Below are positions 12,275 to 25,500 of a stretch of DNA of 64,000 nt, in pieces. Position numbers and translations under genes: made by a program. The DNA lies in assembly GCA_021904315.1 (NCBI GenBank), contig CM038912.1:19789501-19853500 (forward strand). Reading direction: 5' to 3'. Each line of letters starts with the position of its first letter. Position 1 is the stretch's first letter. The DNA is from Sphagnum magellanicum (taxonomy: Eukaryota; Streptophyta; Sphagnopsida; Sphagnales; Sphagnaceae). The notes beneath the pieces were generated by a model, which was given only the letters and a program-made list of their open reading frames with translations, did no database searches and was not told where the DNA came from.

Positions 12275-12600
12275 TTTTTGCCTGCGATCCTTCAAGCATT
12301 CACATCCCTTAACCTAGGGGAGAAAAAAATGCTGCAAAAATCGGAATACCGAACCCCCCAAAAAAAAACATTGAACTCGGAAACCAGGGCAAGGTAAATA
12401 ACTTAAGACCCCCCAGAAATCGGCGGATTGCAGCGAAGAAAACAAACAGAAATGCGGTTGTTAGTAGTTGGTGTGGTGGAGACTGCGAGCGATGGTGGCG
12501 AGAAGCACGGAAGGAGAGAGAATACACAGTTCTCGAGAGGAGAGAAACGACACCTCGTTCCAAGGATTTCAGGATCTCAGTGAGATCCTGAAACGTCTAG
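12275..12600 (-). promoter_or_regulatory. 5' leader and promoter of the acyltransferase gene
   Basis: This CpG-retaining block directly precedes the start codon at 12274. It contains a 27-bp perfect palindrome at 12567-12593 (two 13-nt arms around one base). Right of about 12600 the composition changes abruptly to AT-rich, CpG-poor repeat DNA, so 12600 is a good estimate for the edge of the gene territory. No TATA box is obvious. Confidence 0.45.
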
Positions 12601-15300
12601 GTGGCTTTACCAATTCAATTAAGAAATTAATATTTCTTTGTAATTATGGAATTATTTTACTTTTTGGGAGGAATAATTTTAATATGATGGCTATTATGCA
12701 TTGTTTTAGACACCATGCACCCATGCTTTCACAACTTTGACCATTACAAAGCTTCACAATGTGCCCCCAACAAGGACATTAAGTGTTATATTTTTAAATT
12801 ACTTACGTCAAACAAAGAATTTTTTGTGTATCAAGTGAGGGAATTTTCTTTTTCTTTTTTTTTCTTTTTTTGATGTGCACATACTTTAATTTCTTCATAT
12901 TTATTTTATTTATTTATTTGCATTCAATGTCAATATTTTATGTTTAGAGTACTTGAATATTCGTAAACTCGAAGTTAGAAAGGAAATTTAGAAAGGAAAT
13001 AAAGATAGTTTTTCCAAAGGTGGATTACTTGCACATGCAAAAGCAGATAAATCAAAGCCTTTTAACAATCTATTTTGTTATGTGTAGGGTCAACACATTT
13101 TGTGACCAATGCAATTTTCATTATAGTTTAGACATTTGAGATTCTAGGATTAGATAATGACAATTATTAAAACAACTTATAATTCAACATATTAATATAT
13201 ATTAATCAATGTAAGTTCAATTTTTAATTAGTTCCTTGATACACAAATGGAACAATACATAACAAATCATCACATCATGCAAATATTTCGTTCTACTTAT
13301 ATGTGCATCATATATGTTTTAAATGCACAACATTTAATTATGCAAAAAATATAAAATCATGAAAAAATAATTTTTATATTTTTTTTATCATTAAATTGTG
13401 AAATGGGAAGCTTGTGATATAAAAATAACAAAAACTTAACATTTTCCTATGATCTTGCAATATTTAACATGTTTAGCATCTCACATACAATAAAGTATAA
13501 ATTGATTATCCCTAACCCATTGTAGATGGTAGGCCTAGCAAATTTATTATGGTTCTCTTAATTGTATAGATCATGTTGATATAATTGATGATTCCTTGAA
13601 TCAATGACCCCTTGGAGAGTTGAAGTGAAGAGACATGGTAAGGTGTTTAATTTCAAACAACTTGAATTAGGAAAAAGATTTGACATAACCATGTAAACAA
13701 GAAATTCATTAGCCATAAAAAAAAACCTAACAAAAAATCAAACACTAACTTTTTCAAAAACAAGGGCAAGCTCTTGTGAAGACTAGTTTCAAGAAGCATT
13801 CAATAATACCTATAATAGAAAAGGATGTGTCACTTTATATCAAAAACATAACACCATAGAATGAACCCCAAAAGGACCCCAAAAAGGTTTATGTGCTTTT
13901 GAAAATGTATCAAATGCCTTTACAAAGACATGAATTTGATCCAACCTTGTTTTAGTTGTTTTCTCTTATGACAATAGATCGTCAAGTAAAATGAAAGAGA
14001 TGGGTTGGACGTTTCAACCTCATGATGACACTAGATTACCACACCTAAAGAAAGAGCTAGCTAGGTTAAAGGTCTTAGGTCACCCATTGGGCCAAGCTAA
14101 GGTCCTTGATCAAGATGCGAATGATGGTGGAAGTTATGATAGGAGTAAGACAAAGTTGTTAGAATGAAAATGGACGCATCTATAAAAATAAAGACCAATA
14201 GTTCACATACCAACATTATAAGAAATCTTATATTTTGCAAATAATCAATTGAGACTACATGTGGTTATGTGTCATTTGTGACCATTTTTTCAACTGTTAA
14301 CTATGTTTGAAAATTGTGATTATTTTGTGATTATGTTATGACTACATTGCAACTATTGAAGGCTTCATTCTTCTATGTGGACATGCAAGTTCATAGCTTA
14401 AAGCTTAATGTGATTTTGATCCACCTACATGGACGAATATGTCCATAGATGAATGATTTCATATGGATGAATTTCATTTATGAGTTGGATTCATTGGATA
14501 AATAAATCATTGGATGAAATTCATCCTTGTGAGTTCTTCATAGTCCCATCCCAGAGCTCTAGCACACTCTCCTACCCCAAAAGTGCTATGAGTTAAGGAA
14601 CGTGCCCCAACTCTCCTTCTTTTGTTATTTTGCTTTCAAACCCACCTTAAAATCTTTTGAAGAGTTTGGGGGCACATCAATCTTGAAAATAAACGTGACT
14701 ACCCATAGAACATTGTGTTTTTTGTGGCTTAGGATTTGTTCATGTGTGGGCAGTTAGGATGTCTTGTTACAAACATGTGTACCATGTACATTGGTGTTAT
14801 GCATAACACTTTGGCATGTCTACTAAGCGTGGAATCAAGGATTGCGAAGTAGATTGAAAGGTTTGACATCCCAAAATTTGAAGCAAGAAGAGGTTGGCAA
14901 CCCCATAAATCAGTAAAAGGTGTGTTTTAACTTCTAATGTTGAACTTTATTTGATGCAGGCTTTCCATTTTTGTTCTAATAGGTTGGTTGTCTTATTATT
15001 GTCTACATTTAGTGTGAGTTGTGAATCTAAATTGTGTTTGAATGTTTAATGACGTACATGCACATGTAAGTTGGAAAATGCATGTAGATAGCTTCACCTT
15101 GTCCATATGTAAGCATTTTCTTCGTTATAACTAAAGTTGGGTTTGTAAACATTACATTAAAAAGTCAATCATGTACATGAATTATCATTATTATGGACAA
15201 TTGCAACTATTTGTTAACTAACATGTATAGTCCTAGATGATGAGTACATATGGCACCCATTTTGTGCATAGGTTTAAAGAAAAAGTTAGCAATGTAATCT
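12600..15300. other. AT-rich decayed repeat DNA
   Basis: No gene is seen. The sequence is AT-rich with almost no CpG. A recognisable piece is the old LTR fragment around 14525-14660 listed separately; the rest is unassigned. Confidence 0.5.
14525..14660 (+). mobile_element. Decayed LTR fragment, same family as the 37.7-38.7 kb insertion
   Basis: The reverse complement of this stretch aligns over about 120 bp with the left end of the insertion at 37722-38739. Both share the order GGAG-AGT, GCACG-TCC, CTAGAGCTC/TTAGAGCTC and GGGATGGGACTA. The differences are largely CpG to TpG or CpA changes (for example CTCCGGGA becomes CTCTGGGA), so this copy is older and methylation-decayed. The opposite end of the element is not recognised. 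Orientation of the LTR is plus if the other copy is minus. Confidence 0.6.
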
Positions 15301-15314
15301 CAAATCAAAAATTG

Positions 15315-16440
15315 GAATCCTTAATCATCATTATGAAGTTTTTAATATGTAACCTAGAGTACCTAGTAAGCATTTTGGAGCCTTTAATTAACATTTTGGG
15401 TTCCTTAATTATGAACCAAAGTTTGTAGTCAACATTTTATAGTTCTTAATTAGGAGCCAAAGTCCTTAATCAACATTATGGGTTCCTTAATTAAGAACAT
15501 GAATCCTTAATCAACATTTTGGGTTCCTTAAATAGGAACCAAAGTCCTTAATTAACAACATGAGTTCGATAATTAGGAACCAAAATCTTTAATCAACATT
15601 ATGGAATCTTTTTAATTAAAAACCAAAATCCTTAATCAACATTATGGAATCTTTAATTAAGACCTATAATCATTCATTAACATTATAGGTTCCTTAATTA
15701 GGAACCAAAGTCCTTGGTCAACATTCTGGAGTCCTTAATTAAGAATTAAAATCCTTAATAAGCATTATGGGTTCCATAAGTAGAAACCAAAGTCCTTAAT
15801 CAACATTATGGAATCTTTAATTAGGAACGAAAATCTTTAATCAACATTCTAAGTTTCTTAATTAGGAACCATAATCCTTAATCAACATTATGGGTTCCTT
15901 AAATAGGAACTAGGGTTCATAATCAACATTATGGGTTCCATAATTAAGAACTAGAATTTTTAATCAACATTATGGAGTCCTTAATTAGGAATTATAATCC
16001 TTAATCAACATCCTAGGTTCCTTAATTAGGAATTAGAGTCCTTAATCAACATTTTAAGTTCTTTAATTAAGAACCAAAGTCCTCAGTCAGCATTTTGGAG
16101 TTTTTAATTAGGAACCAAAATCCTTAGTCAGCATTATGGGTTCCATAATTAAAAATCAAAGCCTTTAATCAACATTATGGAGTCCTTAATTAGGAACCAA
16201 AATCTTTAATCAATACTTTGGGTTCCTTAAATAGGAACTAGAATCTTTAATCAACATTTTGGGTTCTTTAAATAGGAACCAAAGTCCTTAATCAACATTT
16301 TTGGTTCCTTAAATAGGAACTAGAGTCCTTAATTAACAATATGGAGTCTTTAATCACATTCTAAAGTCCTTAATAACAATCTAAATTCCTTAATTAGTAT
16401 TGTAAATTCCATAAGCAACAATCTAGAGTCCTTAAGTATT
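15315..16440. repeat. 41-bp minisatellite array
   Basis: About 27 diverged head-to-tail copies of a unit of roughly 41 bp. The unit alternates TCCTTAATCAACATTATG with GGTTCCTTAATTAGGAACC. The second half is close to a perfect palindrome, so each unit can fold back on itself. Copies differ by scattered substitutions and small indels, and edges are ragged on both sides. No coding frame is maintained (41 is not a multiple of three). Confidence 0.9.
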
Positions 16441-17869
16441 ACATTTTATAAGTATAAAAATTAAGTTAATTGCATAAGAATCTTCCAAGGATTTAAATAG
16501 TATTTATGATGGATTCTAAGTTTTATAAATGTACATAGTCTACATTTTTATTTATTAAATAGGATTTGATAATACATGTGAGTCCATATGTGATGCACTT
16601 AGTATGTATTATTAGATAAACAAATTACATATGTAGTACATAGGGTTGTTTGATAATGAATTATCAGGAATAATTATTTTCATGTTCTTGTTGCAATTAG
16701 GTTGCCATTTATATTTGCATGTTTTTGTTAATATGCATGTTTTCCACACTTTTCACATTATGCAAGGGCCCAAGTCTTGGTGTCAATCAATTTTGATCTC
16801 AAGCCTCCATTTTGACCACCACCTCCAAAGGAAAAGCTCACAACTCCTAGTCCAAGCATGGGGAGTATCCACATGAAACCAATTGAAGCCACAAACCATA
16901 AGTGTTGCCTTGAAGAAGTCAAGGTTTCATCTTTAAATAAAACATTTAAAATTGTGGCAATTGAAAATCCAACATTTAAATTGGCATCAAAATGCAAATT
17001 AGATTTCATGGGGGTGTCAAAATTGGATGTACTACAAGGAATAGGGCAAACAAAGCCACACCTTAACTACTATTTTTAAAACTTATGAAGTATAAAAACA
17101 ATCCAATGAAGTATAAAAACTTTCAACTCTAAGCTAGAAGTCTAGAGGTTTCATCACACTTGGGGGTACCTTCTCATTTTATGTCTTTATAACTATTACC
17201 ACAAACCTTCAAATTTTAGGTTATTGAGTTTGAAATTTTTTTTACTCTAGAATAAAGTTTTTTCCTCCTAACCTTTTCTCCTTGTGAGGGCTTTTTTCCA
17301 AGTTTTTTTTCTATTCCTCCAAACACACACACTTTCTTCTCTCATGTCACATGTTGAACACACCTCCAAAAAAATCCTCTAAAAAAGGGAGGAAAAAGGA
17401 GACTTGAAAGATGATAAAATTTATAGGGATAATCCAAGAATCTCCTTCTCTAATGACAAAGAGGAGTTAAATTTTATCCTCCTTTGTTCACCAATTAAGC
17501 TTTTCTCATTCATTTGTTGAAAGTCATAATTTGCACCTTAAATCTCCCTTAAAGATTAAATAATTTGAGTGTTGATGTGTTTTGACCATGTTTAATGGTT
17601 TAGGGGGATGAAAATGTCATAATTTAATAAAATTTCAAAGCAATCTTTTCTTCCATTCAATTCAAGATGAACACATATGATAATTTATGGTAATTAATTG
17701 GGTATGTTATGGAGATTTTATCTTAGGATAAACTCCAAAGTTGCCTTGCTTCCTATTTCAATGCAATACACTTATAAAAGCAAAAAACATGTTGAATAGT
17801 AATGAAAACTATGAATTTTTTTAGATATGTTTTTTTGTGACATTTTAAGTTATTCTAATCATTCCATTT
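16440..17869. other. AT-rich repeat-derived DNA, no gene
   Basis: Nothing coding is supported. Short frames around 16646-17079 have no recognisable domain. The composition matches the surrounding CpG-depleted retrotransposon DNA. Confidence 0.4.
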
Positions 17870-18515
17870 GTGTAAAATGACTTATATGAATGTTGAGGAA
17901 TCCAAATTTAAAATTAATTAAATTTAATTTTGGGTTTTGGTTTTAGTTTAAAAGACATTTGAATTTGAACATTGATTAGTTGTGTTAAATGTGGTTAATT
18001 TTGCAAAGGACTAAGTAAAAGATTCTTTTAATGAAATAATTTTGATGGTAAATTACTATCATGATTTACCACCCACATTCAAAAAACACTCACAATTTAA
18101 AAGATATGTAATTTTAAAAAAAAATAATTTCAAGAATCCTTTACCACATGTAAATGGGGTTTAATGTGCATGACATATAAAACAAAGTTGTAGTTTATAA
18201 TACAAGAAACAAAAACTTAAAATAGTTAGCATATTTTGATATGATTTAAAATTATGATAAATTCTCAAAATGGAATGCAAGATCTGGCAAAATTTACACA
18301 CTTTGAAAATTCATATTTATTCAACAATGATTAACACCAAAAATGCGATCTATTGGGGAAATCACATGTATTTTAGTAACAAGTTGCAAAAGATTTCATT
18401 CAAAAATTATTTGATATGAAAAAATGAATTAAAAACTAAAAAAGACTCACAATCCTTTTGTAAAGTAATCTTGTTGGTTCCTATTTGTGTATTTGCACCC
18501 ATTTGGTGAAAAAGG
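17870..18515 (+). mobile_element. Old LTR, copy 1 of a pair with 44141-44785
   Basis: About 640 bp that align in order and on the same strand with 44141-44785, with many substitutions and small indels. Shared landmarks are TGTG(C)TAAATGA-TTATATGAA at the start, ATGTAAATGGG near the middle, TATTTAATATGATTTGAAATTATGATA-like sequence, and TTGCACCCATTTGG near the right end. The copy at 44.1 kb directly follows an integrase gene, which identifies the family as a Ty3/gypsy LTR. Whether this copy belongs to the degenerate element to its right is unknown. Confidence 0.6.
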
Positions 18516-21500
18516 TGTTTGGAGGTTTTTTCCAAGGTTTAATGCAAGGTGTGTGGAATGCGGGCACAACACATAAATCCAAGTTCACATTTGTGTCAAT
18601 ATGCATTACCATCCTTACACACATGTGGTGGAGTGCCACATTTTATTCTAGCATTTGCAAGGGCTATCCATGGATGATAACCATGAATTTTGTCAAATTC
18701 ATGAAGCTAAGATTGAAAATTGGCATCGATATTAGTTGTCCAACTACTTTTCTATTACATAGGGATATTTTTTTTCATCTACTGGTGTAGTTACATCAAA
18801 TTGTCCCTTAGTTGGAACCACAACTCCATCCACAACAATTACCATTATTAGCACTCCTTCCATGAGTGGGCAATAGGTTTTTCCCATTTTTAACCTTATC
18901 GCAAAAAAATTAAGGGAGTTATGAACTAACTATAAAGGAATTAGGACCAAAAAAAAAACATTTTGTAAAAATTTCAACATAGACCCCATGAAAATTTGTG
19001 GGAGGCATATGCTTGGATGCAACAATTGATCAATGCGATTTAGGGGTCATAGAAGCCAAGGAAATCCAATTTTGGTATGGCATTTTGGACAAGGATTCTA
19101 GGTGATGTGTATGAGATATTGTGTTACATTAGTTGACATAATCAACCTTGGTATGAATGTTTCAAGTTTTAAAACACATTGAATTCAACATGATCAAGGA
19201 AATGGTGGTAACCTTTGGTTTCAACTAAGATAATTTGAAGAACTCCTTGGGACCTTTGGGCCATCAAACACATGATTAGCCAACCAAAGTTATATTGTAA
19301 AAAAACAAGGAACCCAAATAGGAATATGGGAATGGTTCCTTGTCACATTCTGCAAAACAAGGGGGAGAAGACAAATGTTGAAGATGTGATGGGTCTCATT
19401 AAAAAAATGATTAACTTAATCCTCTTTAAGCCACTACCACCAAACCTAATCCCAATCACCTTTGTTCTCACTATAAGGTTTAAGGTCATGACACAAACCA
19501 TTGGTTTACAATACACCTTGAACTTCAATAGGGCCAATCCCAAATGAGATATCTAGGGAAATCCCAAGGTTTTTGCAAGGACCAAAAAAGGAAAGGTGTG
19601 GCCAACAAAAGGTCGTTGACCAAACTAAGTTCAAACCATACTATTATTATTGAAACATGATTTGTATGATTGGAAGTTTTGGTGGCAAATATGGCATCCA
19701 ACATGGTGGCACATGCATGTGAAATCCAATTTGCTCAAGTTTCATGGATGTCTTGAAATCAAATAAACACATTTTTTTGGGTTCAAACTCATGATTTTTT
19801 TACGGGGCTGGATTTTTAAGGCCATTGGCCCCAAATGATGACATGTTGGATATTCTTGGGGATCATGTTTCATGGCATAATTAGTGGTGGAAACTTAATC
19901 AAGGTTTCAATAATAGCACTAGTGATTAGGGCAAATGCTTGTGTTGAAACCATGAGGCATTGATGAAAGCTAGTTGGATCATCAACATGGGGAGGCCCAA
20001 TGTTCAGTTTGCCCACCATAACCCTTTGTGTTGGCAAACATCACAACAACACATCCCGGGTTTTACAATTGGTTAATAAAATGAATATTGTTTTTTTTAC
20101 TACAATTGTAACTTCAAGTTCATGTTAATGACTATGTAGTTGTAAAGAACATCAGGGTGCCAAATGACATTATGGTTTTGTGATTGTAGTTGATATCACA
20201 ATTTGATGGTTTTACACAAATATCAAATTTTCAAAAATGTATTTTAATGTATTTTTAATCATCCAAAATTAGGTAATAACAAAATTCCATCGATTCTTGC
20301 AACTTTTGATAAATAATAACAACTTGTGGTCATGTGATGTCGATGAGGCATGCCACATGGAATAAGGTTGACTAGTAGTTGCAACACTTCATGACTTGTG
20401 ACACTAACTTCGCATCATGACTCATGTCATTGATTTGATGAATTAATCTCATTTATTAACTAGTTGAAAATATTGTTGTCCTTTGCAATTAATAATGACG
20501 CGATTTTCCATGTGATGATGACATGGCATACCATTTGGCAACAAGGTGTCACAAATTTTCATTGTAATCCATGATTTTTTGTGACACCATAAGTTTTTTT
20601 GTATCTTGAATTTATGACACCAATATTTATCATGGCATGCCATAATTTTTTGTGTGCCACGAGGTTTTTGAAGTCATGATCATGTGTGTGAATTCACATG
20701 CATGTGCATGCATATTAAACAATATATTATTATTTTGTAATTATGACTACAATATTAATAATCATTTTGAAAAAGGTGACACATAATTCTTTGATTTTTT
20801 AACTACTTAACACACTAACTAGGTTAACATGCCTACTAAGTTAACTTATGTATGTAGGCTATTTAATAAAACTTTAATTTGTAATATAGGCTACTTTATA
20901 AGTTACTTAATTAGACATACGAAATTTACTACATCCAATATGTTTAAATAAACCTAGAATAGGTTACCTTACTAATAGGTTAACTTAAGTAGGCTTGCCT
21001 AGGTTCCTAATTTTAGGTTTCTTACCAAGTTAACATCTATAGTTTTATTACAAGATATTTTATTAAGTCTGTAACCACTTCAAGTTTGTGCAACTAGATG
21101 CGACTATGATGTGATTAAATGCAACATAATTATCCTAGAATTTTTTTAGCCTAAGAATGTTAAAGTTAACATAAGCTAGGTTAATAAGTAGTATAGGTTG
21201 ACAAATTAGTTCATCTTAAATCAACCTAGGGAGGTTTAGGTCTAGGCTAGGTTGGTAGGTAATAGGTAGGTTAATTTGGGTCCACTTAGGGTGGCCAAGG
21301 TTAATTCAAAGCTAGAAAGTTTAAGCTTTATAGCTTTGTGTTAAAAATAATTAGTATGAAAAATGTGGTAGTGCAATCGATGAAGAATTGAACCCCAGAG
21401 TGAAGGTGAAGGGTTCAAGTCTTCATTTTTGTAACCTATGATACCTAGGCCATTTAGCTTAGGTTAGGTAGCTTAGTTTAGATTTTTTGGGCTAAAAATC

Positions 21501-22500
21501 CAATGTTTGTTTTTAATCTAGGCCACTTAGCCTAGGTTAGGTAGTCTAAGTTGCTTAACATAACTTAATTAAGTTAAGTTAAATTGACTATTGGCTAGGT
21601 GAACTAAACTAGGTTGCCTAGCCTAACTAGGTTAGGCTAGGTTGACTTTTGGTTGCACTAGCTACATGGGTTAAATTAGATTGACTTTTAGTCATGTGTA
21701 ATGATTCATAATGTGTTTATAGATTTTTGACACATGTCATCCATCCATCAAAGCATCTTTTGTAACATTTAGTTGAATAAAACGACTAAGTTGAAATGAC
21801 ATGCATTTTACAAGTCATACCAAGGTTAATGATGACATGAAATTTCATTATTATAAAAATAATAATTAAATCATAGACATTAAAATGACTAGGTTTGCGA
21901 TTGAACATCCCTTGCAACTAAATGGGTGAAATGACATGGGTTTAGCAACTCACTAGTCACTAGTCGCATATGTCCTTTTTGTCTAATATGTAGTTGTAAA
22001 AGCTAGTTACAAAACCCAAAATGTGTTGTTATGCATAATTTCCAACCTTATGGGGGTGTTTACTTTTGGTGGTGTATCGGTTATGGCTAAGAGAAAACCT
22101 AGTTCCAACTTTGGAACAAAGGCACTAATTAATTTGTTAAGGGCAACAACGATGGTATGTCAAACATCATTGTTTTCCAACACAATTTTGGTTGTTTTCG
22201 GTTTTCAATTGGTGATAGTGTGTCATTTGGTAACCACATTATGTAAAGATAACATCACAAGGGTGTCAACCAAACTAATTGGTGATTTAGGACTAGTTAT
22301 AACATCTCAAAATGTGAACCCAAAGCCAACCCACCATTTGTTGTGGAAATGCCACCTTAACATGCCCAATAACCAAACTCTAACAAACTTTAAGAATTCC
22401 TAGCATAACCACCCATTGACCAAGCAAGTGTTTTTCTCAATGTGGTCATGGTACATAATGAGGATGGAGGTTTTTTAGTTGAAAGGGTTATTGGGATGAC
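18515..22500. other. Decayed retrotransposon interior with CTAGG-rich insert
   Basis: From 18.5 to about 20.05 kb the DNA looks like stop-riddled element-internal sequence without a domain I can name. From about 20.1 to 22.0 kb it is rich in TAGGTTAGGT/CCTAGG phrases and holds one tRNA-like repeat copy (listed separately); this segment may be an insertion. After about 22.03 kb the sequence again resembles the 5' part of the Ty3/gypsy pol described next. Confidence 0.4.
21362..21450 (+). repeat. tRNA-like (SINE-type) repeat, copy A
   Basis: The copy reads GTGGTAGTGCAATCGATGA, then after about 30 bases GGGTTCAAGTC, then GTAACCTATG. The first part resembles the tRNA internal promoter box A and the second box B, at tRNA-like spacing. 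It is embedded in CTAGG-rich sequence like the other copies. Confidence 0.5.
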
Positions 22501-25500
22501 GTTATTGACTCCAAAGGATTTTATTGGATTCAGTTGTTCAATTTCTGATGTTGGTAAAATGGCAATGGAAGGTATAGGTTTGACCAATGCTAATTTGGAA
22601 CCATGTTCATACAAAATCTTAATGTCAATGGGTGAGTCCAAGAAGGCTTGGGGATTAACTAAACATGAGGTTGTGATCTAGGTTAATCCCACCTAACCGA
22701 CGAACTACACCAAAACACAAGCATGGGTAATGGTTACACATGTTACATCATATGATGTATTGGTTGGAAGGGCAATTTTGTACCCTCTAGGGGTTACCTT
22801 GGACTTTAGGGAAGAAACTGCCCATTATTGACTAGAATGGCAAATAAGAAATAGTTGTAAGGTTTTTTTGCTAATTACTTTCATTAGGGGGCAGGTGCAA
22901 AAATACAACAAGTTAATTATGCTTTTTGAATTTTCAAGGCTTCCCTAAAGGTTTGATTTATTGGAAGGCAACATCCATGATTAGGATAAACCCCCTAATA
23001 TTAAAATGGAGATGTTAAATGCATTTGGGCGTCTAGTCATTTAGGCTTCGCCACTTGATCCCATACCACCATAGGAGACTTTGCCATAGTTGCATGCATT
23101 AATTAAACACTTCATCCTTTAGCTTGGCACACTCTATTGTCATCAAACCCATAATTATTCATGGATCTAGGACTAGAACCACCATGTTTCTAGCCATTGG
23201 ACACCAAGGTTACTTAATGAAATATTCCCACGGATGTGATATGTTTGTTGCAATTTTTTTGAGGGGATTAGTTCAAGCCTTGTTGTGGGTTTTAAATTTA
23301 ACATCAAAGTATAACAATATCATTACATGGAAAACAATACACAAGCTTAATAACATGCCTCCATGCACCACATTATGGTGTTGCAACAACAACATCCTGA
23401 TTTGTTGCCCACATCGACAATTCAAGGTTACCAGTGTTCTTTATTAAGTAACATCACCTTGTTGGGGGTGCATGATTTGGACAAGATAGGACTAGTATAT
23501 CTAATCATTTCAACATGGTCATGTCAAGAGCTATCACAAGCTAACATAGGTCATGGCCTTTTAAACCTCAAATCATGATTTTTTGGGAGCTAATTTGTGT
23601 GTTATAGTATTTGTAAACCATATAAATGCACCCATGTGTATACATGTTGGAGAATGTCCCACCTTTGGGGGATTTTAGCCAACTATGTTGGCAAAATGGC
23701 ACCATATTTGAGTTTGGATTGGGGAGCTAATGTAGGTGAATGCTACATCAATTGGTTCACATTCCCATTGATTTCAATGGATGTGGATTAACCTAACACC
23801 ATTAGAGGTGATTCAAAGTGCATATCAATTTATTCCAAGGTGACCCGGATGTTTGGTGGATGACATATTGGATTTGGACATCATTCATGTGTAGTCCAAT
23901 GTATATGATGACCGACCACCTTTGGTTGTGCTTAATAGAGTTGGGCTTTCACAATAAGCCATACAATTTTTTTTGAATTTTTCACATTCTCATGCATTTT
24001 GGGATGGAAGACCTAAGGTGGTTTAAGATTGCAAAGTCTTTGCACATGGAGGAACCCAATGTAGATGAAAGGATTTGTAGCCATGGGTTTTCACATCAGC
24101 ACCACAATTGTTTGTAGGTGGATTTTGGGGTAGTTCATGAACTTGAACTACCTCACAGGGATATTCAATTTATGTTTAACAAAGTAAAGATGTTTTGCCC
24201 ATTATTCCCTACCCACCCATCTTCCTATTTTTGTTGTTTCACCCACATTTGAAACATTTATGTTGGTGCAAAGGGGGAATTGTCCTTGTTAGTTATAAAA
24301 TTATTTAAAACACCATGAAGGATTTTTAGGTGTTAGGAAATGAGTTGGTCATGTGGGGGCACTACTTCACATTTTGGGCACCCTCCCATGTTCTATATAA
24401 TAATCACATGCAATGCCCTTAACTTTGAGGATTGGGAACAATTCGTCCCCCTAGCCCAAAATGCACATGATTGCAAAGACTTGGGAACTAGATATTGGCC
24501 CAACATTTATAGGAGGTGAAGTGCTGGAAATATGATAGTTATTATAAAGTTATATTGGATGTTTTGCCAACAATTTGAAAGATTTAGGTGAATTGAAAGG
24601 ACAAAAGGTTTGAATTATATTAGAAGATAATAATCCAATTTTCAGGTAACCTTTTTGATTTAACGAGGTGGAGATGGCCTTGATTCAGGCCTAGATAACA
24701 AAATTGTTGGATGTTGGTTTGGTATAATTATGTAGGGGTGAATATGCTTCAACAACAATGATGTTAATAAAAAAAAATCTCTTTGGTAACTAAATGCTAC
24801 ATGTATGATGATTATTGTCTTGTGTATAAACAAACCTAGTTAGACAAATATGCCATGCCCTTGCTAAAAAAGATCTTTTATCCCCTTGGATAGGCTAAGG
24901 TTTTCAATATTTTGGACCTATAATCTAATTACCATCAATCATCATTGAAAGAAGGTGACAAGGTCAAGATGACATTTTGGGAAATTGATATTCATGGGAA
25001 GGATTGTTTGTATAAATTACAAATTTTACCATTTGATTTGAAGAACATCCTTGCAAAATTTCAATAAATTATGGATCGGGTGTTACTAGGTTTTAATTTT
25101 GCCAAATGTCACATTAATGACATCATTGTGTTGAGTTTGACATCTAGGGATCACATGCACTATATGGAAAGGTGTAAAATTTATAGATCGTTACCTTAAG
25201 CTTCACCCAAACAAATGTTAATTCTTTTATACTACTCAAGTGCAATACTTGAGTCATATGATTTATCCATGTGGATTGGGGGTTCAAAAGGCCAAAGTTT
25301 AGGCCATCTCATAGGTTTTCCAACTAACAGATGTTAATTAATTACGAACGTTCTTAAGCTTATGTAATTCTTATCGAAGATTTATCAAAGGGTTTAATAA
25401 CATTACCAAACCTTTGACCCAATTTATGCAACTTGATCAAAATTATGTGTCAGGTGAGGTGGAAAAACAAACCTTTCAAGGGTTGAAGGTTCGGCTATCA

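Noticed and set aside
20040..22030. Discrete DNA transposon between 20.04 and 22.03 kb
   Set aside because: The ends show ACTACAATTG- and TAGTTGTAAAAG-like words, but the inverted repeat is too weak and no target duplication could be confirmed.
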